Assembly: GCA_019308925.1 (NCBI GenBank)
Contig: JAFDHG010000004.1
Coordinates: forward strand, 1 to 55,573
Length of the DNA stretch: 55,573 nucleotides
Source of the DNA: Deltaproteobacteria bacterium
GTDB taxonomy: Bacteria > Desulfobacterota > B13-G15 > RBG-16-54-18
Direction: 5' to 3'
Part shown: one piece after another, positions 1 to 8,772 of the stretch
Position numbering within the stretch: position 1 is the first letter of the stretch
Layout of the letters: each line of letters starts with the position of its first letter
Translations under genes and position numbers: made by a program
The notes under the pieces: generated by a model
Seen by the model: only the letters and a program-made list of their open reading frames with translations
What the model was told of the DNA's origin: nothing
The model's database searches: none

Positions 1-168
1 TCTACAGACTCTAACCGTAGAAAAACAATCTGCACTTGGCAATGGATTGCGAATTATTGTTTTTCCTTCGGCCAATGTAGCAATAAAGACAGCTCGTGTT
101 GTGTTAGATTTAGATCCAGGGATGGTAATAGTTCCTTTTAAATTTGATGGTGAAACAATGAATTTCAT
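1..168 (-). CDS. aroA: EPSP synthase-like protein, N-terminal fragment
   Basis: Partial gene running off the left edge; 56 codons are visible from an ATG at 168. The start is preceded by a strong AGGAGGAGGG ribosome site. The peptide begins MKFIVSPSNLKGTITIPGSK and continues with SNTTRAVFIATLAEG and NPLPSADC, which matches the N-terminus of 5-enolpyruvylshikimate-3-phosphate synthase (PGSKS phosphate-binding motif, LAEG, then the S-x-D segment). The family condenses shikimate-3-phosphate with PEP. It lies 16 bases after the IclR gene and is probably cotranscribed with it, which is not the usual aro context; it could be a paralogue with a specialised role. Only the N-terminus is available. Confidence 0.8.
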   Translation of the reverse strand, partial: MKFIVSPSNLKGTITIPGSKSNTTRAVFIATLAEGKTIIRNPLPSADCFSTVRVCR

Positions 169-184
169 ATCCCTCCTCCTTTAA

Positions 185-1030
185 TCATCGTGATGCACCT
201 TGTTTGTTTAAGGCGCCTATATCGGTGCGATCTTTGCTGTACCCCCTGGCCATGGAAATATCTTCTGCTGTCTTGACAAGCAACGGAACGTATTTTTCAA
301 CCAGCTCTTTTCGAGTAATCATATTGCTAAAAACCGGCATATTGATTGCTGCCTCAGCCATCCCCTTTTTATTTAAGACCGGAGCAGCGGCTGCCCTCAG
401 ACCTCTAAAATACTCCTGGTCATTTATCGCGTATCCTTTGTGCCGAACATCTTCGATGATCTCCATCAAGCGCTCACCATTTTGCCCAATGTACTTTACG
501 GCCTGGCCGTTCTTCAATATGTCATTTAATAGCACATTAAATTCTTCATGATCCATAAAGGCTAAAATTGCCCTGCCCATGGAGCTTAGATATATGTTTA
601 ATCGACTACCGATATGAAAATCTGAGCTAACTACCCGCCGTTTTTTAACACGTTCGATATAGACCACTTCGGTATTATCAAGGATGCCAAGGTTTACAGT
701 TTGTTTAGTTATCCTTGACAATTCCTCAAGATAAGGACGGGCGATGTCCCTCAAGTCCAGACTCGATAAGACTGCAAACCCCAAGGACATAACTCTTGCG
801 CCAGGAGAGTATGTTTTTGATTCCGGATCGAACCGAATATAATTAAGAGTAACCAGAGTACGGAGAAACCGAAAAACAGTGGCCTTTGGCAACCCAGTTT
901 TTTGTGCGATCTCTTGAAATCTCAGCCTTGGGGACTCTGCGGTAAATATTTCGAGAATGGCCATGCCTCGTTGAAGGGAATTAACAAGCTTACGTCCCGC
1001 TTTGTTCCGCTTTGTGGAACTAAGTTCCAT
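185..1030 (-). CDS. IclR-family transcriptional regulator
   Basis: Residues about 17-75 form the winged helix-turn-helix of IclR proteins (VNSLQRGMAILEIF, then FQEIAQKTGLPKATVFRFL), and the rest is the ligand-binding GAF-like domain (ESKTYSPG, RPYLEELS, GSRLNIYLSSMGRAILAF). Length of 281 residues is typical. I place the start at ATG 1030: the longer frame would begin at GTG 1048, inside the -10 box of the promoter described at 1040-1067. The transcript would then be almost leaderless. IclR proteins commonly control aromatic degradation genes, so the aromatic cluster on the same strand just upstream is a plausible target, besides itself and the aroA-like gene. Confidence 0.9.
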   Translation of the reverse strand: MELSSTKRNKAGRKLVNSLQRGMAILEIFTAESPRLRFQEIAQKTGLPKATVFRFLRTLVTLNYIRFDPESKTYSPGARVMSLGFAVLSSLDLRDIARPYLEELSRITKQTVNLGILDNTEVVYIERVKKRRVVSSDFHIGSRLNIYLSSMGRAILAFMDHEEFNVLLNDILKNGQAVKYIGQNGERLMEIIEDVRHKGYAINDQEYFRGLRAAAAPVLNKKGMAEAAINMPVFSNMITRKELVEKYVPLLVKTAEDISMARGYSKDRTDIGALNKQGASR

Positions 1031-1067
1031 AATATAGATATTATACACGCCTCAGGAACATTGTCAA
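1029..1067 (-). promoter_or_regulatory. Promoter and palindromic operator of the IclR gene
   Basis: Reading the minus strand, TTGACA (1067-1062) and TATAAT (1045-1040) are both perfect sigma-70 boxes with a 16-base spacer, giving a start near 1033. A perfect palindrome ATAATAT-AG-ATATTAT (1029-1044) covers the -10 box, the transcription start and the ATG at 1030-1028. This is well placed for autorepression by the IclR protein. Operator function is inferred. Confidence 0.75.
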
Positions 1068-1434
1068 GTCAAAAAATTTTTCCAGGACTTTCCCCAAAAA
1101 TTATTCTTAAGATTCCCAAAAATCTTTAATAACAACTAGATAACTGATTTAGGAACTGGAAAAGTGGGGTTCCCCCTTCTTCGGGGTAGCTAGGATTAAA
1201 TTCTGGGGGAGCTTTATGCAATAAAATAGGCCTCCCTGTAACTATTAAGGTTGTTTGGAGGAATCAGCTAACTTAAGGAAAAAAGGCAGATCTAAAGATG
1301 AGGTTACATTAAGTTGCCCAGAGATTGCGAGTACTTTTTCACAGATTTTCGGAGAAACTTTTGGTGGGTGAGATCAAGCGAATCTACACAAAAAGTAGAA
1401 TACTATCTTTCTTCTATGATTTATCCTTTCATTC
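1068..1434. other. Intergenic region without a recognised gene
   Basis: About 370 bases between the IclR promoter and the end of the small gene at 1435. It is AT-rich and shows no credible reading frame on either strand. Around 1168-1187 there is a short CCCC/GGGG stem that could act as a weak terminator for the minus-strand operon arriving from the right. Nothing else was identified. Confidence 0.5.
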
Positions 1435-1611
1435 TTAGACCAATTCTTTCACATCACTGATGTTGAGCTCCAGCATCTTTATATTGGCCAAGATGCGATC
1501 CAGGTTCCTCTCCACCGCCTGAATTCCCCCGGCCTTTCCTTTCAACTCCTCAGCTATTTTGTGCAATTGCTGAATCTTTTCATCCATCTCCTCAATCTTC
1601 CAGTCCTCCAT
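1435..1611 (-). CDS. Small 58-residue helical protein after the CoA ligase
   Basis: A 58-codon frame starts at ATG 1611, one base after the stop of the ligase gene, with an AGGGAGGTTGAT ribosome site inside the ligase end. The peptide (MEDWKIEEMDEKIQQLHKIA at the start, ILANIKMLELNISDVKELV at the end) is charged and heptad-like, so a coiled coil is likely, with no cysteines or membrane segment. No family was recognised. The tight spacing and good ribosome site argue that it is real and translated with the ligase, perhaps as an accessory or oligomerisation subunit. Confidence 0.65.
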   Translation of the reverse strand: MEDWKIEEMDEKIQQLHKIAEELKGKAGGIQAVERNLDRILANIKMLELNISDVKELV

Positions 1612-1612
1612 A

Positions 1613-2956
1613 TCAACCTCCCTTTTTTCTCAGGTCTTTGAACCTCTTGGCCTTCACCTCGTACCTGGGCAAGGAGCCGTAGGGATGGATCTCTATCCGG
1701 TAGCCCAGGTTGGTCTTCACCCGTAGTTGATCCTTCAGACGGGAGAGGACGGACTCCTGTTCTCCCTCTTTGCCAGGGAGGATCTCCACCTTTAAGAGGA
1801 TGTCATCCACATCCCCCCTCTTGCTCACGATCACCTCGTACTCATCCCCCAGTTCGGGGACACTCCTGACCACCTCCTCAATGGCCGTGGGGGCTAGAAG
1901 GACCCCCTTCACCTTGGTGATGTCATCGGCGCGCCCTACCACCCCTCCATCAATGATTCGAAAGGTCCTGCCACAGTCGCACTGATGATCAGTCCAGCGG
2001 ATCACGTCCTTGGAATCAAACCTGATGCAGGGTTTGGCGATTCGGTCCAGGGCGGTGATGACCATCTTACCCTCCTTGCCGGGCTCGGTGACGGGCTCCC
2101 CTGTCTCCACATCTTCTATCTCCACCAGGAAGAAGGCCTCATTTACGTGCAACCCCCCTGGTTGCTCTGTGCACTCATAGCTCCAGGCACCTATCTCAGT
2201 GGCACCGATGTGATCATATACCTTTGCCCCCCAGGCCTCTTCCATCCTTCTCTTGGTGGTGGGGATGCTACCCCCAGGCTCGCCAGCACAGGTGATCTTT
2301 TGGATATAGAGGTCCTTGGCCGGATCGATCCCTAACTTGTTCTTGGCCGCATCCGCCATCCCCAGGACATAGGTAGGGGTGGCCATGAATGCATTGCACC
2401 GCAGCTCCTGCATCTTGAGGATCCTGGCCTGGGTGTCCAGTACCCCCCCAGGAACAACCTCACAGCCGAGTTTCTCCGCTGCATAGTGCCCGGCCCAGAA
2501 GGCTACAAAGATGTTGTAGCCGAAGGGAATGAAGACCCTATCAGTATCTCGATAACCCTGGGCATGGAGGATATAACACCAAGACTCTGACCACCACTCC
2601 CAGTCCTGCCAGGTGTCGGCTTGATAGACTGGGGTGCCAGTAGTCCCGCTGGTCTGTCTGAAGGCAGTCACCTGCTCAATGGGGACAGTCAGCATATCCC
2701 CATAGGGGAAGGGCTCACGTTGCTGGACCTCTCTCATCATCCCCTTCTCGATCTTGGGCACCTTGCGGATATCCTCAAAACTCTTCACATCTCCTGGCTT
2801 AAGCCCCGCCTCCTGATAGAGTTTGCGGTAAAAAGGGGAATTGTTGTAGGCCCAGTCCACAATGCGCCTGAATTTCTTCAGCTGCAAAGCTTGAAGTTTC
2901 TCCTGGGGCAGAGTCTCAAGGATAGGGTTCCAATAGATACGGTGGTCTTTGGCCAT
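1613..2956 (-). CDS. Phenylacetate-CoA ligase-like (PaaK-type) aryl-CoA ligase
   Basis: A 447-residue adenylate-forming enzyme of the PaaK type, the usual size. It carries the ATP-loop TSGTTGTPVY near residue 103, the YDHIGATEIGAWSYEC region, the hinge DRIAKPCIRFDSKDVIRW, and a CDCGRTFRIIDGGVVGRADD segment whose cysteines are usual in this subfamily. The reaction expected is aromatic acid + ATP + CoA to aryl-CoA + AMP + PPi. It starts two bases after the ubiX stop, so it is translationally linked to the carboxylation genes and probably activates their product (a hydroxybenzoate-like acid). Substrate cannot be read from sequence. Confidence 0.85.
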   Translation of the reverse strand: MAKDHRIYWNPILETLPQEKLQALQLKKFRRIVDWAYNNSPFYRKLYQEAGLKPGDVKSFEDIRKVPKIEKGMMREVQQREPFPYGDMLTVPIEQVTAFRQTSGTTGTPVYQADTWQDWEWWSESWCYILHAQGYRDTDRVFIPFGYNIFVAFWAGHYAAEKLGCEVVPGGVLDTQARILKMQELRCNAFMATPTYVLGMADAAKNKLGIDPAKDLYIQKITCAGEPGGSIPTTKRRMEEAWGAKVYDHIGATEIGAWSYECTEQPGGLHVNEAFFLVEIEDVETGEPVTEPGKEGKMVITALDRIAKPCIRFDSKDVIRWTDHQCDCGRTFRIIDGGVVGRADDITKVKGVLLAPTAIEEVVRSVPELGDEYEVIVSKRGDVDDILLKVEILPGKEGEQESVLSRLKDQLRVKTNLGYRIEIHPYGSLPRYEVKAKRFKDLRKKGG

Positions 2957-2957
2957 C

Positions 2958-3542
2958 TCAGAAATCCTCCTTTTTCCTCTTGGCCACCCCCTCCCACCTC
3001 TTATAGAGGGAGTGATCTATTTCCATGAAGTCCAATATCTTACCTATCGTATGATCGATCAAGTCTTCGATCATGCGGGGAGAATAGTAAAAGGCAGGGA
3101 TAGGGGGCAAGATAATCCCTCCCAGGTCAGCAACCTTATACATCAATTCAAGATGACCCTTATGCAGGGGGGTCTCCCTCACCATCAAGATCAATTTGCG
3201 CCTTTCTTTAAGGGTTACATCGGCGGCCCTGATCAGGAGGTTTTCTGTATATGAATGGGCCACCCCGGAAAGGGTCTTTATGGTACAAGGGGCGATCACC
3301 ATCCCATCGGTCTTAAAGGAACCGCTGGACAGGGGGGCTGCCAACTCCTTTATATCATGGACATTATAAGCCAATTTCTCTACCTTTTCTACGGAAAAAG
3401 TGGTCTCTATGCCGATGTTCTCTTTGGCCGCCTCGGTGAGGACCAAATGGGTCTCCATCTTTAGGTCCCTCAACACCTCAAGTAACCGTATCCCATATAT
3501 GACACCGGAGGCACCGGTAATCCCCACGATGATCCGCTTCAT
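2958..3542 (-). CDS. ubiX: Flavin prenyltransferase UbiX
   Basis: UbiX joins dimethylallyl phosphate to FMN to make prenylated FMN, the cofactor of UbiD decarboxylases. The protein opens with MKRIIVGITGASGVIYGIRL, the flavodoxin-like FMN loop, and keeps APCTIKTLSGVAHSYTENL, the RRKLILMVRETPLHKGHL segment and PPIPAFYYSPRMIEDLIDH. Length of 194 residues fits. A longer frame to 3587 exists, but the ATG at 3542 overlaps the stop of the upstream gene as ATGA and begins exactly at the family N-terminus. Supplies cofactor for the UbiD protein at 7249-8652. Confidence 0.93.
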   Translation of the reverse strand: MKRIIVGITGASGVIYGIRLLEVLRDLKMETHLVLTEAAKENIGIETTFSVEKVEKLAYNVHDIKELAAPLSSGSFKTDGMVIAPCTIKTLSGVAHSYTENLLIRAADVTLKERRKLILMVRETPLHKGHLELMYKVADLGGIILPPIPAFYYSPRMIEDLIDHTIGKILDFMEIDHSLYKRWEGVAKRKKEDF

Positions 3543-3919
3543 CTCTTCTTCATCTCCTCCAGTATCCTCTCCTTGAGTCTTTGGCAAATCTCTATAACCT
3601 CCCCTATCTCCTTACCTTTCAGCTCTTCCCAATGCATTCCGGCGACAACCACCACCTTTTTGTTCAACCTGCTTGCCAGCTCTTCGGACATCGCCTTGAC
3701 CAGCACATCCTCTTTATGTCCCAAAAATGTGAAGACCGAACTGGTAGCACTTATCGTCTTGGGATCTTTTAGGCTAGGTCTGGGCTGGGCCACCCCGATG
3801 GCCCCGATATGCGGCCTCGTCCCCCCCCAGAGGATCACCAACAGGTCATCGCCAAGCACCTCCACTTGGGCAAAGACCTCAAGCTCACCTTTCTTCTCCG
3901 ATACCTTCCAAGAGCGCAC
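3539..3919 (-). CDS. LpdD-like protein (proposed prenyl-FMN chaperone of UbiD)
   Basis: A 126-residue protein starting at GTG 3919, overlapping the NUDIX stop by one base and ubiX by four. The segment GDDLLVILWGGTRPHIGAIG is the hallmark I associate with the small third subunit of gallate decarboxylase-type systems (LpdD/prenylated-flavin-chaperone-like domain); the later HKEDVLVKAMSEELASRL and KKVVVVAGMHWEELK also fit an alpha/beta fold. The position directly before ubiX supports a role in loading or maintaining the UbiD cofactor. The assignment rests on motif memory and context, so it is moderate. Confidence 0.65.
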   Translation of the reverse strand: MRSWKVSEKKGELEVFAQVEVLGDDLLVILWGGTRPHIGAIGVAQPRPSLKDPKTISATSSVFTFLGHKEDVLVKAMSEELASRLNKKVVVVAGMHWEELKGKEIGEVIEICQRLKERILEEMKKR

Positions 3920-4473
3920 TAAAAGAATCCCCTTTCTTTTGCATGAAAAAAGAAGAGCTGGAAGGCCGCCAACACCAATGCATGCCCTATCTCCCCCCTC
4001 CTGATCATCCCCTTGATCTCCTGCAGGGGCACCAAGACTACCTCCAGGTCCTCCCCCTCATCCTGGCATGGTGGGGCCACCTTTTCTACATCCCTCCCCA
4101 GATAGACAAAAAAGCGGTTGTTGAAGAGGGCGGGTTGGGGAGAGAGTTCTCCCAACAATTCTACTTCCCGGGCCTTATATCCCGTTTCTTCCATAAGCTC
4201 ACGCCGAGCAGATTCCAAGGGATCATCACCCTGATCCACCAACCCCCCGGGGGTCTCCAAGGTAACCCCCTTTATCCCATGCCTGAACTGCCTCACCATC
4301 ACCACTTCTAAGGAAGGAGTCAAGGGTATAACGGTTACCCAATCGAGGGTCTCGATCACATAAAAGTCATGAGTCTTGCCAGTGCGAGGCGAAAGGACGG
4401 TGTCAATACGAACGCTGAACAGGGAATAATCGGACTCTTTAACACTTTTGATGAGCGGCCAATCTTTGACCAT
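3919..4473 (-). CDS. NUDIX hydrolase (ADP-ribose pyrophosphatase-like)
   Basis: 184 residues with a Nudix box at about 95-118 (GLVDQGDDPLES, then ARRELMEETGY); the first glutamate of the consensus is an aspartate while the catalytic REL-EE-G core is intact. FVIETLDWVTVIPLT-like strands before it and PQPALFNNRFFVYLG after it resemble the ADP-ribose/GDP-mannose pyrophosphatase group. ATG 4473 is preferred over the adjoining TTG because GGAG lies six bases ahead. It is embedded in the aromatic cluster and overlaps the LpdD-like gene, so it may clean up a nucleotide or CoA by-product, but this is inference. Confidence 0.88.
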   Translation of the reverse strand: MVKDWPLIKSVKESDYSLFSVRIDTVLSPRTGKTHDFYVIETLDWVTVIPLTPSLEVVMVRQFRHGIKGVTLETPGGLVDQGDDPLESARRELMEETGYKAREVELLGELSPQPALFNNRFFVYLGRDVEKVAPPCQDEGEDLEVVLVPLQEIKGMIRRGEIGHALVLAAFQLFFFHAKERGFF

Positions 4474-4621
4474 CAACTTCTCCTTTAAACGGGAGGAAAT
4501 CCATTATCTCCCTCAAAGACACCAAGGTTATTTTTCTTCTCCGATACTCTCCATGATCCATGAGCGCACCTAATAATACCCTTTCGTTCCTCGTGAGGCG
4601 ACCAGGGGCGTCTGACGTAAA

Positions 4622-5839
4622 TCAAGCCTTTTGTGATCGTATCATGTTATCTAAAACCTCCACTGCCCGTTTGGCAAAGGCAGGTTCGCTTATATGGACA
4701 TTCATCTCTTCGATGGGGATAGTATGCTTGATTATCTTTTTGAGCTCGTCTACAAAGATATGATCTGTCTGAGGATCAAAAAGCTCCATTCCTGGTTTAT
4801 CAGCTTCAGACCATCCTTGTTTCGGAATAAGCATATAAGTTGGCCCTTTAGATTCGTTTAGTTTTTCTCCGATGATCCGGGCAAACGCCTTCATCTCTTC
4901 AGACTCCATACGAACACAAAACCGTATATCATGAGAATATATCTTTCTTCCTTTTAGTTGATCAGGCATGGGGTAAGAAGGGCTGAAGACCGCGTTATCA
5001 AGCCCACCAGGTGCCAGAAGGAGGGGGACTCCAGTCCTGCCTGCTGTCTCAAGCCGCATCGGACCTATGCCTTTGCAATAACCACCAAACATCTCATCAG
5101 CTATCTCATGAAGGGTAAAATCAAGCACGCCAGCCACAAGACCCTGTTCAATGAATTCCTCCATAGCCATCCCCCCGCACCCATTGGCGTGAAAGGCGAC
5201 CATTTCGTATCCTTTTGCTTCCAAGAGGGGTTCAGCCTGAATGGCACAAGAAGAGTTAAGTCCATAAGCGGTCACGGCTATCATCGGTTTTCCCTTAAGA
5301 ACTTCACTCCCTTTTTCTATCATTCCGCATACTGCATGCGCTGCCTGCCCAAGAATCAGTCGAATAAATTCGTTGAACCCCAAAATATCCGCCACAGAAT
5401 GGAACATCACGATGTCTTTAGTACCTACATACTCCCGTACATCCCTGGAGGCCACTGTGGAAACCACCACCTTAGGGAGGCCAAAAGGAAGGGAACACAT
5501 GATTGCGGTGACAATGGCAGTACCCGTGCCTCCCCCCATTCCAAATACTCCATGGAGTTTGCCTTCTTCAAGCAAACGGTTTGCCAGGATAGTGCCACCC
5601 TCCTGAACAGCTTTAACAGCACCAGAGCGGTCTTGGTCGTTGATGAATTGATTGAGATTGTACCCTGCAGCGGCTGCGACTTCTTCTCGCGTGATATCAG
5701 GTGTGGTTAACGGCCCCCCTAGGGTTCCGATGTCCATGAGAATTGGATTGATATCAAACTCTTGCACACAATCTTTAACGTATGCCGCTTCCCTTCCTTT
5801 AGTATCAAGGGTGGCTATAATAAGCACCTGTTTCTTCAC
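4622..5839 (-). CDS. Tm-1-like ATP-binding protein (UPF0261), copy 2
   Basis: A 405-residue member of the UPF0261/Tm-1-like family, named after the tomato Tm-1 protein, which has an ATP-binding N-terminal domain. Visible features are the N-terminal LIIATLDTKGREAAYVKDCV, the GVFGMGGGTGTAIVTAIM glycine loop, the FHANGCGGMAMEEFIEQG segment, and APGGLDNAVFSP. It begins at GTG 5839, 13 bases after the paralogue at 5853-7124. The two copies are only distantly similar and may form a heteromer. The biochemical role of bacterial members is not established; here the family sits between UbiD and UbiX, suggesting a link to aromatic metabolism. Confidence 0.88.
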   Translation of the reverse strand: MKKQVLIIATLDTKGREAAYVKDCVQEFDINPILMDIGTLGGPLTTPDITREEVAAAAGYNLNQFINDQDRSGAVKAVQEGGTILANRLLEEGKLHGVFGMGGGTGTAIVTAIMCSLPFGLPKVVVSTVASRDVREYVGTKDIVMFHSVADILGFNEFIRLILGQAAHAVCGMIEKGSEVLKGKPMIAVTAYGLNSSCAIQAEPLLEAKGYEMVAFHANGCGGMAMEEFIEQGLVAGVLDFTLHEIADEMFGGYCKGIGPMRLETAGRTGVPLLLAPGGLDNAVFSPSYPMPDQLKGRKIYSHDIRFCVRMESEEMKAFARIIGEKLNESKGPTYMLIPKQGWSEADKPGMELFDPQTDHIFVDELKKIIKHTIPIEEMNVHISEPAFAKRAVEVLDNMIRSQKA

Positions 5840-5852
5840 TTTTTTATCTTTA

Positions 5853-7124
5853 CTATGGAGTATCCTTCTTCAAGGTCTGCTCGAGGGCTTCTACAACTGT
5901 CCGGGCAAACTTTGGGGTATTAATGTGGGCGTCAACCTCTATGATTTCTATCTCCGGGTCCAGGTTCTTCTTCAGTTCATCCATGAAGGTTTGGTCTAAA
6001 TTCGGGTCATAAAGTGCACCACCCTCGACGCTTAGCGAGGAGAAACCCTTGGTGGGGATCAAGAATTTTACTAACTTCTTGTCCTTGTGCTTATTCAGTT
6101 TTTCCGCCACTGCCCGGGTGATAATCTGCATCTCTTCAGCGCTTGTTCTCGCTTGAACTCTCATAGCATCTTGAACCAGGAGCTTCCTCTCAGCCAGCCT
6201 TCGGGAGACCCAGAGGGGATCAGCCTTATCTCTCCTCTCAATGGGGCCACAACTTATCATGTCAAACCCGCAAGGGGCAAGGATGTAGGGTATGCCTTGG
6301 TTACAGGCTGCCTCCAGCCTGTCCGGCCCAGCGGCGCGATTGCCCCCTAATAGATACTCGCTAAAGCCGGCCGGCACCAGATCGATAAAGGCCCCGAACA
6401 ATCCCTGGTTGACCAGGTCTTCCGCAGCTCGGTCGCCCAATCCGGTAGCATGAAAGGAGACTATATTATAATTCTTCTCCAGAAGTTCCCTTACATAGTG
6501 GGCACCTTTATCGCAAAAACCAAGCTCCGTGAGTGCAATGGTGGGCCTTCCCTCCTTCTCAGGGGGCTCAAATCCTTCAACCATTCCGCATATAGCATTA
6601 GCGCCATTGACCATCAGACTTCTCACTAAGGGATTTAGGCCCACGGTGTCAACCACACTGTGCATCACCGTTATGTCCCTGACCCCAAAATATTCCGCAA
6701 GCCTCTTGGCATATGCCGGCATGGCTGCTACGCTTGATATCAAAACCTTGGGCACCCCAAAGGGCAAAGCCCTCATTGCGGTGAGGGACAGGGAGGTGCC
6801 CGTCATTCCACCAACCGCTATAACCCCCTGAAGTTCCCCAGATTCATATAGTTCAAGCACCTTTTTCTTCAATCCCTCGGCCATCATAGAGGTAGCCTTC
6901 TCCCTTTCTTTTGTCAACACCTCCTTGATCTTTTCTACGGTCGTTCCACCGGCATGGGCTATTTCTTCGCATGAAATCTCTGCCCTTAACGAGGGTATAA
7001 TCCCTCCAGTACCTATGCTAACATCAATAAGTATGGTTTTATGCCCTCGCCGTTCTATATACTCTCTTAACAACCGAAGGCCCTCTTCCCTTTCATCCAG
7101 CATACCAATGACGACAATTGCCAT
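5853..7124 (-). CDS. Tm-1-like ATP-binding protein (UPF0261), copy 1
   Basis: 423 residues of the same family as its downstream neighbour: VVIGMLDEREEGLRLLREYI at the start, GVIAVGGMTGTSLSLTAMRA as glycine loop, FHATGLGDRAAEDLVNQGLF, and PCGFDMISCGPIERRD. Starts at ATG 7124 behind GGGGGTGAGCG. The gap to the UbiD gene is 124 bases and holds a small CCCTCACCC/GGGGAGG stem. Being duplicated within one operon is the point of interest; see findings. No catalytic function is claimed. Confidence 0.88.
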   Translation of the reverse strand: MAIVVIGMLDEREEGLRLLREYIERRGHKTILIDVSIGTGGIIPSLRAEISCEEIAHAGGTTVEKIKEVLTKEREKATSMMAEGLKKKVLELYESGELQGVIAVGGMTGTSLSLTAMRALPFGVPKVLISSVAAMPAYAKRLAEYFGVRDITVMHSVVDTVGLNPLVRSLMVNGANAICGMVEGFEPPEKEGRPTIALTELGFCDKGAHYVRELLEKNYNIVSFHATGLGDRAAEDLVNQGLFGAFIDLVPAGFSEYLLGGNRAAGPDRLEAACNQGIPYILAPCGFDMISCGPIERRDKADPLWVSRRLAERKLLVQDAMRVQARTSAEEMQIITRAVAEKLNKHKDKKLVKFLIPTKGFSSLSVEGGALYDPNLDQTFMDELKKNLDPEIEIIEVDAHINTPKFARTVVEALEQTLKKDTP

Positions 7125-7248
7125 CGCTCACCCCCAAGGTGTTAGGATAATTCCCAAACAATACAGCACTACACTCTCTTTGCCCAACCCTCACCCTTTA
7201 AAAGGGGAGGATTGGGTAACGATACGAAGAGGATACCCTAGAAGCCAA

Positions 7249-8652
7249 CTATTCTAAACCTAACTCCGACCACCTACTCTCGACCTTCTTGACTACTTCT
7301 GAGTCGAGCTCTATCGGTATGGGTTTCTCCTTCCACTCATATGGAATGGTTGCATCCAGTAACAACCTGCCGGTTATCTCCCTTGCGTTTATGGGAAGGG
7401 AAGGGTCTAACGGCGTGGATCTACCCCGTTTAATGACCTGGGACCTGTTGGGCTGGAATCTGAAGCTCAACGCGTACATGACCCGGGAGATATCCCAGGG
7501 GTCAATATCTTCATCCACTACAATGACGGTTTTGAGGCCATAGGCCCCCATCTCCGTTGAGATGGCGGCAGTGAGTACCTGGTCGGCGTGCCCGGGATAC
7601 ATCTGCTTCACGGAGATTATGGCCAGAAATCTTCCCGACCCCTCGGGCGGGCAGTAGATAGCCTTTATACCGGGTATCTTCATGGCCACAAGCTGCTGCC
7701 ACAGGGTAGAGCCATAGGTGAGGGCCATGGTCATGTGTGTGTCCGTAACGGCCCGGCCCACAGTTGTGGCCATAAAAACGGGGTTATTCCGGTGGGTGAC
7801 GCAATTGACCTTTATATAGTTCCGGGGATTGGAGCCTACGCCTGAATAGTAGCCTGTGTATTCGCCAAAAGGACCTTCTTCCATAAACTTATCAGCATCC
7901 ACTTCTCCTTCCACCACGATTTCTGATGTGGCCGGGACAATCAGGTCATTCGTCTCGCACCTAACAACTTCAATGGGCTCCCCACGGATAGAGCCTGCAA
8001 GATCATACTCGGATTCAAAGGCGGACAACCGGGCTGCGCCCATGAGGAACAGGAGAGGATCACACCCCACCACAACTGCTACGGGCATGGGTTTGCCCAT
8101 GGCCTGGTATTTCTTGAGCATGATATCGGAGTGCTTCCCTTTTATAAACTGGGTTCCCAGTATGTTCTTATCGAGGAGTTGCAGTCTGTAAGTTCCCACA
8201 TTGACCCAATCCGATTCCGGGTCCTTAGTGACCACAAAGTGGGCTGTTCCGAAAAACCGTCCACCATCCATGGGGAAGAACTTGGGCACGGGGAACTTGA
8301 AAAGATCGACCTCGTCGGCCATCATTTTGTTTTCCTTGCAAGGGCCAGTATCAACTAATTTAGGGGGAACCTTGATCTCTCCCTTTTCTACCCAATGCCT
8401 CATAAGGTCTACTAAGGTTGAATCCTTTGGCATACCCATGATCAGCGACAGTCTTTCCGTGGTGGTGCAGACACTGGTGAGCACTGGAGAATCATAATCC
8501 TTTACATTCTCAAAAAGAAGGGCCGGACCCTGTTTCTCCTCATTGAGCTTGGCAATGTGGGATAATTCGAGATCCCAATCCACCTCTGCCGTGATCTTCT
8601 TTAATTCCCCCATCTCTTCACACTCTTTGATGAAGTCTCTCAGGTCTTTCAT
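7249..8652 (-). CDS. UbiD-family prenyl-FMN decarboxylase/carboxylase
   Basis: 467 residues from ATG 8652, which has AGGGGG eight bases ahead; the open frame extends 40 codons further without family similarity. Domain order is standard: MKDLRDFIKECEEMGELKKI, LLFENVKDYDSPVLTSV, RLQLLDKNILGTQFIKGKHS, then the active-site region with EIVVEGEVD and EEGPFGEYTGYY (catalytic glutamates) and the C-terminal DEDIDPWDISRVMYALSFRF. UbiD enzymes (de)carboxylate aromatic or unsaturated acids with prenylated FMN. Next to phenylphosphate-synthase-like subunits the likely direction is carboxylation of an activated phenolic, as in phenylphosphate carboxylase, though only one UbiD gene is present rather than the two of that complex. 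Confidence 0.92.
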   Translation of the reverse strand: MKDLRDFIKECEEMGELKKITAEVDWDLELSHIAKLNEEKQGPALLFENVKDYDSPVLTSVCTTTERLSLIMGMPKDSTLVDLMRHWVEKGEIKVPPKLVDTGPCKENKMMADEVDLFKFPVPKFFPMDGGRFFGTAHFVVTKDPESDWVNVGTYRLQLLDKNILGTQFIKGKHSDIMLKKYQAMGKPMPVAVVVGCDPLLFLMGAARLSAFESEYDLAGSIRGEPIEVVRCETNDLIVPATSEIVVEGEVDADKFMEEGPFGEYTGYYSGVGSNPRNYIKVNCVTHRNNPVFMATTVGRAVTDTHMTMALTYGSTLWQQLVAMKIPGIKAIYCPPEGSGRFLAIISVKQMYPGHADQVLTAAISTEMGAYGLKTVIVVDEDIDPWDISRVMYALSFRFQPNRSQVIKRGRSTPLDPSLPINAREITGRLLLDATIPYEWKEKPIPIELDSEVVKKVESRWSELGLE

Positions 8653-8772
8653 GATATACCCCCTATGAATGAATAAAATTCCCAAAAGGTTACTATCCCT
8701 TTTGAGACGTTGACAAATTTGATTCTGAACCCTGTTGCCACCCCCCCCTTTCGTCCCAGCCCTGTCTGCCAT

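Noticed and set aside
3543-3587. 15-residue extension of UbiX
   Set aside because: Acidic, not family-like, and lies in the LpdD-like gene; ATG 3542 has the ATGA coupling.
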